Below the pieces are notes generated by a model. That model worked only from the letters and a program-made list of their open reading frames with translations. It made no database searches and was not told where the DNA came from. This document shows, piece after piece, positions 24,572-32,305 of a stretch of 64,000 bases of DNA (position 1 is its first letter; each line of letters begins with the position of its first letter). Made by a program: the position numbers and the translations under genes. Source of the stretch: Sutcliffiella horikoshii (GTDB lineage Bacteria > Bacillota > Bacilli > Bacillales > Bacillaceae_I); the NCBI RefSeq assembly GCF_020524325.1, contig NZ_JAIVKY010000002.1, forward strand, positions 62,001-126,000. The letters are read 5' to 3'.

Positions 24572-24601
24572 TGCAGGCTTCCCTCCTACGTTTGATTCAA
24601 T

Positions 24602-24669
24602 AAAAAAACCGACAAATTTTAAGAGAAAATAGCCGGTTACAGCTATTTTTTCATCAAATTTGCCGGTTT
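24602..24669 (-). terminator. Nested terminator hairpin in the leader of sbtA
   Basis: On the minus strand AAACCGGCAAATTT pairs with AAATTTGTCGGTTT (one G-T pair) and is followed by a run of T. Inside this stem a second stem, AAAATAGC / GCTATTTT, is formed. It lies between the DUF2294 stop and the sbtA start, so it is either a plain terminator or an attenuator for sbtA. Confidence 0.65.
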
Positions 24670-24714
24670 ACTTCCAATTGTTTATAAACCCTTGGAACGT
24701 CTCCCTGCTTACTT

Positions 24715-25083
24715 TTATTTTTTTCCAACTAGCTCTTCGAAGTTATTACCTAACTTAAAGACCATGACCCGCTCTCCTGTAACAGTACTAATATCTGTAT
24801 AAAAGCTTTTCGTATCTTCTCCGGTAATATTCTTAATTATTTCTTTGAGACCTTCAACCCCAGACTCCACTAAGTCAGAGCGGGTTCTTTTTATGGATAT
24901 CATTCCTTCTCTCGTACCACATATCGCTAGCTCGGCGGGCGTTAGAACTCCCTTTAAATTTACAATAATCATATCGCGCAATATATCCGTCTTAACAGAC
25001 ACTGAGCCGCGTCCCAAATAATCCTTTTCCCACTGTGTTAAGGCTTTGCTAATTTCTGATTCAATGGAGCCTTTTGATTTCAT
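24715..25083 (-). CDS. DUF2294 (MpsC-like) protein
   Basis: A 122-residue soluble protein of the DUF2294 family (PF10057). Typical segments are SEISKALTQWEKDYLGRGSV (about residues 8-27), DMIIVNLKGVLTPAE and FYTDISTVTGERVMVFKL near the C-terminus. Family members include MpsC of the staphylococcal mpsABC locus, whose MpsAB proteins take up bicarbonate or dissolved CO2, and YbcI of B. subtilis. Here it precedes an SbtA bicarbonate transporter instead of MpsAB. The ATG at 25083 follows GGGAGG; the longer frame to 25110 would contain that site. The molecular function is unknown. Confidence 0.82.
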   Translation of the reverse strand: MKSKGSIESEISKALTQWEKDYLGRGSVSVKTDILRDMIIVNLKGVLTPAELAICGTREGMISIKRTRSDLVESGVEGLKEIIKNITGEDTKSFYTDISTVTGERVMVFKLGNNFEELVGKK

Positions 25084-25108
25084 ATGTGTACCTCCCTTAC
25101 ATAACCAC

Positions 25109-25162
25109 AAAAAATCGGTATACTTCTTAACAATATTCCCTTGTTAAGAAATATACCGATTT
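25109..25162 (-). promoter_or_regulatory. Long inverted repeat in the leader of the DUF2294 gene
   Basis: AAATCGGTATA(C)TTCTTAACAA and its complement form a stem of about 20 bp with a 7-base loop, just before the ribosome site. On the minus strand the 3' arm ends in CCGATTTTTT, so it is a terminator/attenuator-like structure. It may also close an upstream transcript. The remaining 275 bases up to the GNAT gene at 25438 hold no gene that I can support. Confidence 0.6.
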
Positions 25163-25437
25163 ATCTTCATCTCTTTCTAAGTTTGATTCAGAAAAGCTTT
25201 TTCACACAATCAATCCAATATTAAAGGTGTGCTAAAGAATTCTTAGATCATCAGAAAGGATTTCAATCTGTCGGTTATTAACTTATTTATTAATTTACCT
25301 TTAATAATTTGGTATGTCAATATCTAATTTCATATGTACAGTTACATTTATAACTTTTTTAATTCTGGGCTATGTTAAAGCCCACAATAATCACTTGGAT
25401 TATCTGTTTCACATCATGGTAACAAATGTATTATTAT

Positions 25438-25911
25438 CTAATTTACAATCTCTTTTTTATAAAATATCAAATTAGTATGTTCATTTATATTTTTTGTAAT
25501 ATTTGTTTTGACATATCCCATTTTTTCATACAGGTAGCAATTGCGTCCTTCTTCTAAAATAGTAGCCAATTCCCAACTGGTTGCATCGATAAACATTTCT
25601 TCAACGGAGTTGATGACTTTTTGTGCTATTCCTTTACCTTGGTATTCAGGAAGAATAAACATCGGAATTATCCAATGGGAGCTTTCTTTTTTAACGACAT
25701 TAATGGCACCCACAATGGTGTCATCTACTAATATTTTTAAAAATTCACCATTAGGATTATTTATTCTTGTGATGACTTTATCAACCGTTTCATTTGCTGG
25801 GCTTGTTTCAAAATCTCTGTATTTTTCTAGCAACGGTTTAAAAGCTTTCTGTTGCATCACAAAAATAAAAGACGCATCTTCACATCTAGTTTTCTCTAAA
25901 GTAATTTCCAT
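25438..25911 (-). CDS. GNAT family N-acetyltransferase
   Basis: A 157-residue acetyltransferase. Motif A is LPEYQGKGIAQKVINSVEEM (about residues 91-110) and the C-terminal motif is NCYLYEKMGYVKT (about residues 125-137). The N-terminal part starts with ITLEKTRCEDASFIFVMQQK, and the conserved Asp-Asp-Thr-Ile-Val-Gly before motif A is also in place. The start follows GGGGGTGGGG. The substrate cannot be inferred. It is a separate unit between the bicarbonate module and the SAM-regulated transporter. Confidence 0.85.
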   Translation of the reverse strand: MEITLEKTRCEDASFIFVMQQKAFKPLLEKYRDFETSPANETVDKVITRINNPNGEFLKILVDDTIVGAINVVKKESSHWIIPMFILPEYQGKGIAQKVINSVEEMFIDATSWELATILEEGRNCYLYEKMGYVKTNITKNINEHTNLIFYKKEIVN

Positions 25912-25975
25912 AACCCCACCCCCACTTCCATTCTACCCTACATAAACCAGCCAAAAATCTCAATCTTTTTTCTAA

Positions 25976-26006
25976 AAAAAAGACGCTTCCTTGCGGGAAT
26001 GCGCCA
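25976..26006 (-). terminator. Intrinsic terminator of the SAM-riboswitch ABC operon
   Basis: On the minus strand GGCGCATTCC and GGAAGCGTC form an interrupted stem with loop CGCAA, followed by eight T. Confidence 0.75.
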
Positions 26007-26040
26007 TGATAAAGACATTATTCAATTACATAACCACAAT

Positions 26041-27042
26041 TTATTTTTGCTTATAATACGTAATCCCTAAAGCAAATGCGAGCACAAGACCTTTGACAAT
26101 ATCCATCGCATAGTAAGGGACAGACATCATGACAAGACCATTTTGCAGAATACCAATTAATACCGCTCCAATAAATGTGCCGAATGCATTTGGCTTGCCT
26201 GCTCCTAGGACGGCAAAGCCTATGAATGCAGCTGCTACAGAATCCATTAGATAAGGAGTGCCTGCATTGATTTCAGCTGTCATAATCCTCGAAGCAAGCA
26301 CCATTCCGCCGATTGCAGCCAATAAGGCGGAAAATAAATAAGCCGCTATTTTGTATTTGTTCACGGCAATTCCAGATAGCTTGGCCGCTTCAGCGTTTCC
26401 ACCGATGATGTACATGAATCTTCCGTGTTTAGTGTAGGTAAGGAAAATATGAACAACCACCACAATCGTTAACATAATGACGATAATCCATGGGACCTGT
26501 CCAAATTTTTGAAACAGTGGGCTGATGGTTCCCGTTGCAAACGTTCCGTCAGGCATAACCATATTTTGCGAGATCGTGGAACCTTTCGTATAAGTCAACG
26601 CAATTCCCTGGATGATGAACATGGTCGCAAGGGTCATCAGCATATCAGGAATTTTTAATTTTACAATCATAAATGAATTGAAAGCTCCTACTAACAGTGC
26701 TGCTGCGATTGCTGAAAAGATCGCCACTGCCGTATTTTGCGAAAACCAGACAAACATGGAGATGACAATCGCATTGGACAAGGAAGCAACAGAACCAACG
26801 GATAAGTCGAAGCCATTTACGGTTAGGGAGATGGTAATGCCAATCGCAATAATCGTAACGATCGAAATGGACCTTAAAATATTGATGACATTATTGGATT
26901 GGATGAAAGCTGGATTCGCTAGGGCAAACACGGCAATCAACACAAAAATGGTAATAATCGTACCGTATTTATATAAGAAGTGGAACAGTTCAAAGCGGAA
27001 GGCCGGTTTGGCGTTCGCCTGGACTGGTATGTCAGTTTTCAT
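26041..27042 (-). CDS. Ribose-type ABC transporter permease
   Basis: A 333-residue membrane protein of the BPD_transp_2 (RbsC) family with eight or more helices. The family segments ITISLTVNGFDLSVGSVASL (about residues 70-89), GAFNSFMIVKLKIPDMLMTL and GKPNAFGTFIGAVLIGILQNG (near residues 272-292) are all clear. The ATG at 27042 follows GGGGGACAAAG and overlaps the ATPase stop by 11 bases. It forms the channel for the ligand delivered by the binding protein of the same operon. Because the operon is controlled by S-adenosylmethionine, methylthioribose or another methionine-salvage compound is a plausible ligand (inference). Confidence 0.9.
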   Translation of the reverse strand: MKTDIPVQANAKPAFRFELFHFLYKYGTIITIFVLIAVFALANPAFIQSNNVINILRSISIVTIIAIGITISLTVNGFDLSVGSVASLSNAIVISMFVWFSQNTAVAIFSAIAAALLVGAFNSFMIVKLKIPDMLMTLATMFIIQGIALTYTKGSTISQNMVMPDGTFATGTISPLFQKFGQVPWIIVIMLTIVVVVHIFLTYTKHGRFMYIIGGNAEAAKLSGIAVNKYKIAAYLFSALLAAIGGMVLASRIMTAEINAGTPYLMDSVAAAFIGFAVLGAGKPNAFGTFIGAVLIGILQNGLVMMSVPYYAMDIVKGLVLAFALGITYYKQK

Positions 27043-28549
27043 GTCTTTGTCCCCCTGTTGAAAAGTATAGAAGCTCTTGCTCGTCTGTATCTGCGGTGGA
27101 AAGTTCACTGATAACCTTGCCGTCGTATAAGACATAGACCCTATTGGTCAGACCGACAATCTCTGAAAGTTCAGACGAGGCATAGAGAATGGCCTTACCG
27201 CGTTTAGCAAGGGCGGCAATCAGTTCGAAAATGTCACGTTTCGCACCAACATCCACCCCTTTTGTCGGTTCATCAAATATATAAATATCCGCATCAGAGA
27301 TAAGCCATTTGCCAATCGCGATCTTTTGCTGATTTCCTCCTGATAGTGTGTGGACACTTGTGTCGGGTGACGGTGTTTTAATGCCTAATGCTTGGATAAG
27401 CTCTTGGGATTTGTTTTTCTGCGCTTTTTTATCAAGGAAATGCAGGGCTTTCGTGAATGCGTGAAGATTAGCGGAAATTAAATTAGTTTGTACGGATTCG
27501 TGGAGGATGAGGCCTTCCTTTCTCCGTTCTTCAGGAATAAATGCCATTCCGTTTTGTACTGCTATATAAGGGTTTTTAACCTTGACCGTTTCCCCTTTGA
27601 TTCGAATAGTCCCCGAGTTTTTGGAGGAATCTCCAAAGAGCGCCTTGCACAGCTCCGTTTTCCCCGCTCCAACTAAACCAGCTATCCCCACTACTTCTCC
27701 AGCCTTTACGTGGAAGCTTACATCTTTCACTATTGTATGGTCGCTCAGTCCTTCCACTTCTAGCAATGTCTCGCCTATGGTTGGATTGTGTTCCGGAAAC
27801 TGCTGCTCTAGTTTTTGCCCCAGCATCCACTCAACTATCTTTTCTGGAGTAAGATTTTCAACCAAGTCCCGATTAACTACCTGTCCATTTCTCATAATGG
27901 TTATCTCATCACAGATCTCGACAATTTCAGGAATCCGGTGGGAGATGAAGATGACCCCTACCCCTTCTTCCTTCAAACTTTTTATAATGGAAAAGAGTTT
28001 TTCTGTCTCCCTGTTGCTAAGAGGTGCTGTTGGCTCATCTAAAATCAAAAACTTACAATCTGTTGAAATGGCTCTTGCCAGGAGGACCATCTGCTTCTCT
28101 GCTAGTGTCAGAGAGCTTGCTAGACGCTTGGTTGAGATATTACTATTCAATTTTTTCAGGTGTTCGGTTGCTTTTTTATGTACATTTCTCCAACGAATCC
28201 ACTGCTTGCTTCCAGAGTGCTGCACCGTCTCTTGGAGCATGATGTTTTCCGCTACCGTCAGAGTAGGAATCAATGCCGCATCTACTTCCTGATAAACGAT
28301 TTGAACGCCTGCCCGTTGAGAGTCAGTTGGTTTAGAAATAGAAAGTTGCTTTCCTCCGAGTTTGATTTCCCCGCTAAAATGATCGTACGCTCCAGCCAGT
28401 ACTTTCATCAACGTCGACTTCCCAGCACCATTGGCTCCGATTAGCGCATGAACACTTCCAGGTTTCGCGGTAAATGTTACTTGGTCCAGTGCTTTCACTC
28501 CAGGGAATTCAATGGATATATCTTTCATTTCAAGTGTTGTGTTGGTCAT
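27032..28549 (-). CDS. Ribose-type ABC transporter ATPase (two nucleotide-binding domains)
   Basis: A 505-residue cytosolic ATPase with two fused ABC domains, as in RbsA/MglA. Domain 1: Walker A GANGAGKST (about residues 37-45), Walker B FLILDEPTAPL. Domain 2: Walker A GLVGAGKTE (about residues 285-293), signature SGGNQQKIAIGKW (about residues 402-414), Walker B YIFDEPTKGVD. The signature of domain 1 is degenerate (LTLAEKQMVLLARA), as is usual. The start follows GGGGGAG. It powers the transporter formed by the downstream permease and the upstream binding protein. Confidence 0.93.
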   Translation of the reverse strand: MTNTTLEMKDISIEFPGVKALDQVTFTAKPGSVHALIGANGAGKSTLMKVLAGAYDHFSGEIKLGGKQLSISKPTDSQRAGVQIVYQEVDAALIPTLTVAENIMLQETVQHSGSKQWIRWRNVHKKATEHLKKLNSNISTKRLASSLTLAEKQMVLLARAISTDCKFLILDEPTAPLSNRETEKLFSIIKSLKEEGVGVIFISHRIPEIVEICDEITIMRNGQVVNRDLVENLTPEKIVEWMLGQKLEQQFPEHNPTIGETLLEVEGLSDHTIVKDVSFHVKAGEVVGIAGLVGAGKTELCKALFGDSSKNSGTIRIKGETVKVKNPYIAVQNGMAFIPEERRKEGLILHESVQTNLISANLHAFTKALHFLDKKAQKNKSQELIQALGIKTPSPDTSVHTLSGGNQQKIAIGKWLISDADIYIFDEPTKGVDVGAKRDIFELIAALAKRGKAILYASSELSEIVGLTNRVYVLYDGKVISELSTADTDEQELLYFSTGGQRHEN

Positions 28550-28569
28550 TCTGCTCCCCCTCTCTACAA

Positions 28570-28603
28570 AAATACAAACACTCTCTCCTTTTGAAGAGAG
28601 TGT
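28570..28603 (-). terminator. Partial terminator between binding-protein and ATPase genes
   Basis: On the minus strand ACACTCTCTTC and GGAGAGAGTGT form a stem of about 9 bp followed by TTGTATTTTTG. Such hairpins often let the binding protein be made in excess over the other subunits. Confidence 0.65.
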
Positions 28604-28609
28604 CCTCTA

Positions 28610-29722
28610 TTATTTTTTGTAATGCTCTTTCAATGTGTTCATCCATTCTTCTAAAAAGGCATCAGACTCTCCCCAGCCTTCCACGACGGATGAAAGGTTG
28701 CCCATGTTCACAGCTTCGCTTGATTGCTGTAAATCTTCTTGTGAGATCAACGAAGCTTCCAAGTCATAAGTTTGCGGCGTTTCTTCCCCAGCAAGCTTTT
28801 TAGCAAGTAATCGAAGGTTTACCGCACCGATTAACTTCGGATCCACAGCAGCTGTATATTTCCACGGACTTCCTTCTGTGCCGATTTCCTGAAGATCCGC
28901 ATTGGAAACATCGATTCCATAAATCTTGATTTCTTCGCGACCTGCTTCTTTCAAAGCACGAGCCGCTCCGACTGCGAATGCATCCCATGTAGCAAAAATA
29001 GCATCAATGCTCCCTTTAGGGTGCTTGTTTAACATTGCCGCAACCGCGTTCTGTGTTTGAACGGAAGTATCTGCCGCCGCAACGCCAAAGCGTTCCACCT
29101 CGTTCAGTCCAGGGTTATTTTCTAACGTTTCTTTATACACATTGTTACGTCGAACCATCGGCGGAAAACCGTCAACCCACAGGTACACAACATTTGCTTC
29201 CCCGTTAAAATCATTGACGAGTTGATCAAGTGCCAACTTTGCAAGCTCCTCATCATCTTGAGACGTTAGTGTAATTCCTTCAATATTCGCAAGGTCTCCA
29301 TTGGAATCGAAAGTCACCACTTCTTTGCCGCTGTCGACAAGCTGCTGTACACCTTCCACTGTTGCCGCATCATCACCGTGTGAAATAATCACCCCGTCAT
29401 AATCTTGGTTTACTGTCTGGTTGATTGCATCATGGAATTTGGCACTGTCACCATTTGCAGTAAACACATCCACTGTAAACCCGAGTGACTCTCCTTCCTC
29501 TTTCGCCCCAGCTAAAAATTGCGCCGTATGATCATCTCCACCAATCTTTCGGATGACCTTTATTTTCGCACCTTCTCCTTCAGCAAACTTCTCGGGTACA
29601 TTCTCAATCGGTCCCGTCGGCTTACTGCTCGCTGCAGAATCGCCGCCTCCACTGCATCCTGTTAATAATAAAGTCGCTGTTGTTAATGCCAAAATTCCTT
29701 TTTTTAAAAAGTTCTTTTTCAT
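28610..29722 (-). CDS. Ribose-type ABC transporter substrate-binding lipoprotein
   Basis: A 370-residue lipoprotein: signal peptide with lipobox LTGC (about residue 23), a Ser/Gly linker, then a two-lobed Peripla_BP_4 domain. Typical segments are KVIRKIGGDDHTAQFLAGAK, NQDYDGVIISHGD, VVTFDSNGD and DAIFATWDAFAVGAARALKE (about residues 235-254), which line the sugar-binding cleft. The start has AAAAGGGGAG upstream. The long leader (about 400 bases) contains a SAM-I riboswitch, its terminator and a ~127-base palindromic repeat. Ligand not determinable; methylthioribose is a candidate because of the riboswitch. Confidence 0.92.
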   Translation of the reverse strand: MKKNFLKKGILALTTATLLLTGCSGGGDSAASSKPTGPIENVPEKFAEGEGAKIKVIRKIGGDDHTAQFLAGAKEEGESLGFTVDVFTANGDSAKFHDAINQTVNQDYDGVIISHGDDAATVEGVQQLVDSGKEVVTFDSNGDLANIEGITLTSQDDEELAKLALDQLVNDFNGEANVVYLWVDGFPPMVRRNNVYKETLENNPGLNEVERFGVAAADTSVQTQNAVAAMLNKHPKGSIDAIFATWDAFAVGAARALKEAGREEIKIYGIDVSNADLQEIGTEGSPWKYTAAVDPKLIGAVNLRLLAKKLAGEETPQTYDLEASLISQEDLQQSSEAVNMGNLSSVVEGWGESDAFLEEWMNTLKEHYKK

Positions 29723-29775
29723 TTCTTTACTCCCCTTTTTGCATAATTTGTCTTTTGTTAATTTGGAATAACCCA

Positions 29776-29902
29776 GCTGTTGATTGGAGCACAGAGCGTA
29801 GACTCCTGAGGGAAATAGCGCTAGGTGGAGACTCCGCAGGCTTGCCGAGGAGGCTCCAGCAGCGCCCCTAGGAAAGCGAAGCTCAGTGCGGAAATCAACA
29901 GC
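29776..29902. repeat. Palindromic Bacillaceae repeat element, copy 1
   Basis: A ~127-base imperfect palindrome with ends GCTGTTGATT and AATCAACAGC, containing TAGACTCCTG, GGAGACTCCGCAGG and GAGGAGGCTCC. I know this family from memory as an abundant intergenic repeat in many Bacillaceae genomes. A second, diverged copy is at 36506-36632. This copy lies inside the leader of the SAM-controlled transporter operon, between the riboswitch terminator and the first gene, so it is part of the mRNA when the switch is on. Confidence 0.8.
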
Positions 29903-29923
29903 GGTGTTTGTACGAACTCAAAA

Positions 29924-29951
29924 TAAAAAACCTCTCTAGAAAAGAGAGGTT
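29924..29951 (-). terminator. SAM-I riboswitch terminator
   Basis: On the minus strand AACCTCTC and GAGAGGTT form the stem, followed by six T. The 5' arm can instead pair with AAGAGAGG of the aptamer P1 3' strand, which gives the expected antiterminator. Confidence 0.88.
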
Positions 29952-29983
29952 TGAGCGCTAATTGAAAACAAAAAGACTTGTCC

Positions 29984-30095
29984 CTCTCTTATCTTTCAAA
30001 ACATCACTGTTTTGCAGGATTTAGCACCAATTCCAAACGGAACGGTTGCTGGGCGTCATAGGGCCAGTCCCTCTGCCACTCTTGATAAGAGATCG
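29984..30095 (-). promoter_or_regulatory. SAM-I (S-box) riboswitch
   Basis: The minus strand has all S-box landmarks in order: CTCTTATCAAGAG, GTGGCAGAGGGACTGGCCC, TATGACGCCCAGCAACC, GGTGCTAAATCCTGCA and GATAAGAGAG closing P1. In this class SAM binding favours the terminator found at 29924-29951, so the ABC transporter operon should be expressed when SAM/methionine is scarce. Confidence 0.95.
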
Positions 30096-30127
30096 AAATA
30101 TTTAGTTTATTAAAAGAATTAAGTATT

Positions 30128-30156
30128 ACTTTACCGCCTCAAAGGAGAAGTGTCAA
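30128..30156 (-). promoter_or_regulatory. Sigma-A-type promoter before the SAM riboswitch
   Basis: On the minus strand TTGACA (30151-30156) and TAAAGT (30128-30133) are 17 bases apart. The predicted start lies about 25 bases before the aptamer. Confidence 0.7.
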
Positions 30157-30181
30157 TGACTTTTTTGAAGAAAAGTCAAAT

Positions 30182-30327
30182 TTACGGTTGGTAGTTTAAA
30201 GTTGTGATCCACCTCGCCTTGTTAAGGTCGATGAGGATGTCACTTTTGCCTTTTTCCTCAAACTGACGTCCTCATAAGGCCAAGGAGGACCTCTTTCATG
30301 AGATTTTATCAAATCAGAGGTCTTCAT
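30182..30327 (-). pseudogene. Possible frameshifted small gene remnant
   Basis: Minus-strand reading from an ATG at 30327 gives MKTSDLIKSHERGPPWPYE; the frame one base over continues with RQFEEKGKSDILIDLNK, ARWITTLNYQP and TAA at 30182. The second part looks strongly protein-like. The 146-base length is one short of a multiple of three, as after a single deletion. There is no good ribosome site and I know no family, so this is only a suspicion. The rest of the 30.1-30.4 kb gap holds the malL-side terminator and the riboswitch promoter. Confidence 0.25.
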
Positions 30328-30359
30328 CGCCGCCTAGATGATTCGTTACCGTTACCGCC

Positions 30360-30394
30360 AAAAAAAGAAAAGCCTCACCCAGAATGGTGAGACT
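30360..30394 (-). terminator. Intrinsic terminator after the alpha-glucosidase gene
   Basis: On the minus strand AGTCTCACC and GGTGAGGCT form a stem with loop ATTCT, followed by TTTCTTTTTTT. Confidence 0.85.
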
Positions 30395-30409
30395 TCCCCC
30401 TGCTATATC

Positions 30410-32080
30410 TTACTTCGTTGAAACATAAACACGAGTTTCATAAGGCTTCAAAGTCAATTCGGACACACCTTCATGTGCAGCAACTTCATAGTTTTGAAGA
30501 CGAAGGTCAGTTGAAGCTACTTCAAGATCTTCAAGCTCTACCGTTACTTCTTCTTCGCATAAGTTACATAATACAACTGCCACTTTGTTATCAAGTGTTC
30601 GTGTGTAACCGTAAACTTGTGTGTCATCTTCAAGAATCAAGTTGTATTCTCCGTATACAAATACTTCTTCTTCTTTACGGATTTTGATCATGTCGCGATA
30701 GAAGCTTAATACGGAATTCGGGTCATTCCATTGCTTTTCCACATTGATCGTTTTGTAATTTTCATTAACGCCCATCCATGGAGTGCCAGTAGTGAATCCT
30801 CCGTTAGGCTCATCGTTCCACTGCATTGGAGTACGAGAGTTGTCACGGCCTTTCGCCCAGATGATTTCCATCACTTTTTGAGCGTGCTCTTCGCCTTTTG
30901 CACTCTCGATGTCATAAAGGTTTTTCATTCCAACATCATCATAATCATTGATGCTGTCAAACTTCACATTCGTCATACCAAGTTCTTGACCTTGGTAGAT
31001 GAAAGGAGTTCCTTGCATTAGGAAATACAATGCGCCAAGAGATTTCGCACTTTCTACTAGGTATTCTTTATCATTTCCCCATGTAGAAACAGAACGAGCT
31101 TGGTCATGGTTTTCAAGGAATAATGCATTCCAGCCGTTCCCTTCCAATCCTTTTTGCCATTTCGTCAATGTTTTTTTCAATTGAAGAAGGTCTACGCCAC
31201 CTTCTGTTCCTTTTTCCCAAAGGCCAAGGTGTTCAAATTGGAAGATCATGTTGAATTTCCCGTTCTCTTCGCCAACCCACTCATCTGCTTGGTTCAGCTT
31301 CACACCATTTGCTTCTCCGACAGTCATGATGTCATAGCGTGCAAACGTTTGCTCTTTTAATTCCTCAAGATGCTTTTGAATTCCTTCAACATTCATCATG
31401 TAATCAAAAGATGGAACATAATCTAACCCTTTTGGATTCGGCAGGTCTGGGAATCCAGGCTCTTTTTTAATATGAGAAATAGCATCTACACGGAATCCGT
31501 CAATACCTTTGTCCAGCCACCAGTTGATCATATCGTACAATGCAAAGCGAACATCTTTATTTTCCCAGTTTAAGTCAGGCTGTTCTGTTGCAAAGATGTG
31601 CATGTAATACTGGCCAGTCTTCTCGTCCAATTTCCAAGCAGGGCCATTGAAAATACTTTCCCAGTTGTTCGGCTCTTTACCATCTTTTCCATCTTCCCAA
31701 ATGTACCAATCGCGCTTTGGATTGTCTTTAGAAGACGCAGACTCAATGAACCACTCATGCTGATCAGATGTATGGTTAATAACCAAATCAATAATAAGCT
31801 TCATGTCGCGGTTATGCACTTCTTCTAGTAACTCATCGAAATCAGCCATGTTCCCGAAGTCTTCCATGATGTCTTGATAATCACTGATGTCATAGCCATT
31901 ATCAACATTCGGAGACTTATACATCGGACAGATCCAAATAACATCTATACCCATATCTTTTAAATAATCTAATTTAGAAATAACTCCTCGTAAATCACCA
32001 ATACCGTCCCCATTGGAATCCATGAAACTTCTAGGATATACCTGATAGGCAACTGCTTCTTTCCACCATATCTTTTTCAA
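30410..32080 (-). CDS. malL: GH13 alpha-glucosidase (oligo-1,6-glucosidase type)
   Basis: A cytosolic glycoside hydrolase of 556 residues, the usual length of MalL. GH13 signatures are YQVYPRSFMDSNGDGIGDL (residues 13-31), DLVINHTSDQHEWF (conserved region I), GFRVDAISHI with the nucleophile Asp (about residue 199), the acid Glu in TVGEANGV, and FLENHDQARSVS. It should cleave alpha-1,6 and/or short alpha-1,4 glucosides. The start is a TTG at 32080 behind GGGAG. Two CcpA/LacI-type sites upstream suggest carbon control. The gene symbol is given by family; the exact linkage preference is not certain. Confidence 0.9.
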   Translation of the reverse strand: MKKIWWKEAVAYQVYPRSFMDSNGDGIGDLRGVISKLDYLKDMGIDVIWICPMYKSPNVDNGYDISDYQDIMEDFGNMADFDELLEEVHNRDMKLIIDLVINHTSDQHEWFIESASSKDNPKRDWYIWEDGKDGKEPNNWESIFNGPAWKLDEKTGQYYMHIFATEQPDLNWENKDVRFALYDMINWWLDKGIDGFRVDAISHIKKEPGFPDLPNPKGLDYVPSFDYMMNVEGIQKHLEELKEQTFARYDIMTVGEANGVKLNQADEWVGEENGKFNMIFQFEHLGLWEKGTEGGVDLLQLKKTLTKWQKGLEGNGWNALFLENHDQARSVSTWGNDKEYLVESAKSLGALYFLMQGTPFIYQGQELGMTNVKFDSINDYDDVGMKNLYDIESAKGEEHAQKVMEIIWAKGRDNSRTPMQWNDEPNGGFTTGTPWMGVNENYKTINVEKQWNDPNSVLSFYRDMIKIRKEEEVFVYGEYNLILEDDTQVYGYTRTLDNKVAVVLCNLCEEEVTVELEDLEVASTDLRLQNYEVAAHEGVSELTLKPYETRVYVSTK

Positions 32081-32117
32081 TCTTGATACACTCCCTTATT
32101 AACGACGCTCTTTGCTA

Positions 32118-32151
32118 TGATAACGGTTGCATGATTGCGTAACCGTTTGCA
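32118..32151 (-). promoter_or_regulatory. Two cre/LacI-type operators before malL
   Basis: On the minus strand TGCAACCGTTATCA (32118-32131) matches the cre consensus TGWAANCGNTNWCA at 13 of 14 positions, and TGCAAACGGTTACG (32138-32151) at 12. The two also form the inverted repeat AACGGTT-N12-AACCGTT. Control by CcpA or by a LacI-family maltose regulator is expected. Confidence 0.6.
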
Positions 32152-32305
32152 CAAATCTACAAAAAAAATATCACTTGGAATAATTCCACTACTTTACTAT
32201 ACCATCTTTTTCACTAATTTCAACTTAAATTCTGATTTTGTTTTATTCATGAAATGATGGGAGCTGGTAACACTAAGGTGTAGGAATATTTTAGGAGGAT
32301 TAACT

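Noticed and set aside
25321-25400. Short TGGGC/GCCCA hairpin near 25366-25384 as a terminator
   Set aside because: The stem has only five base pairs and no T-run follows on either strand.
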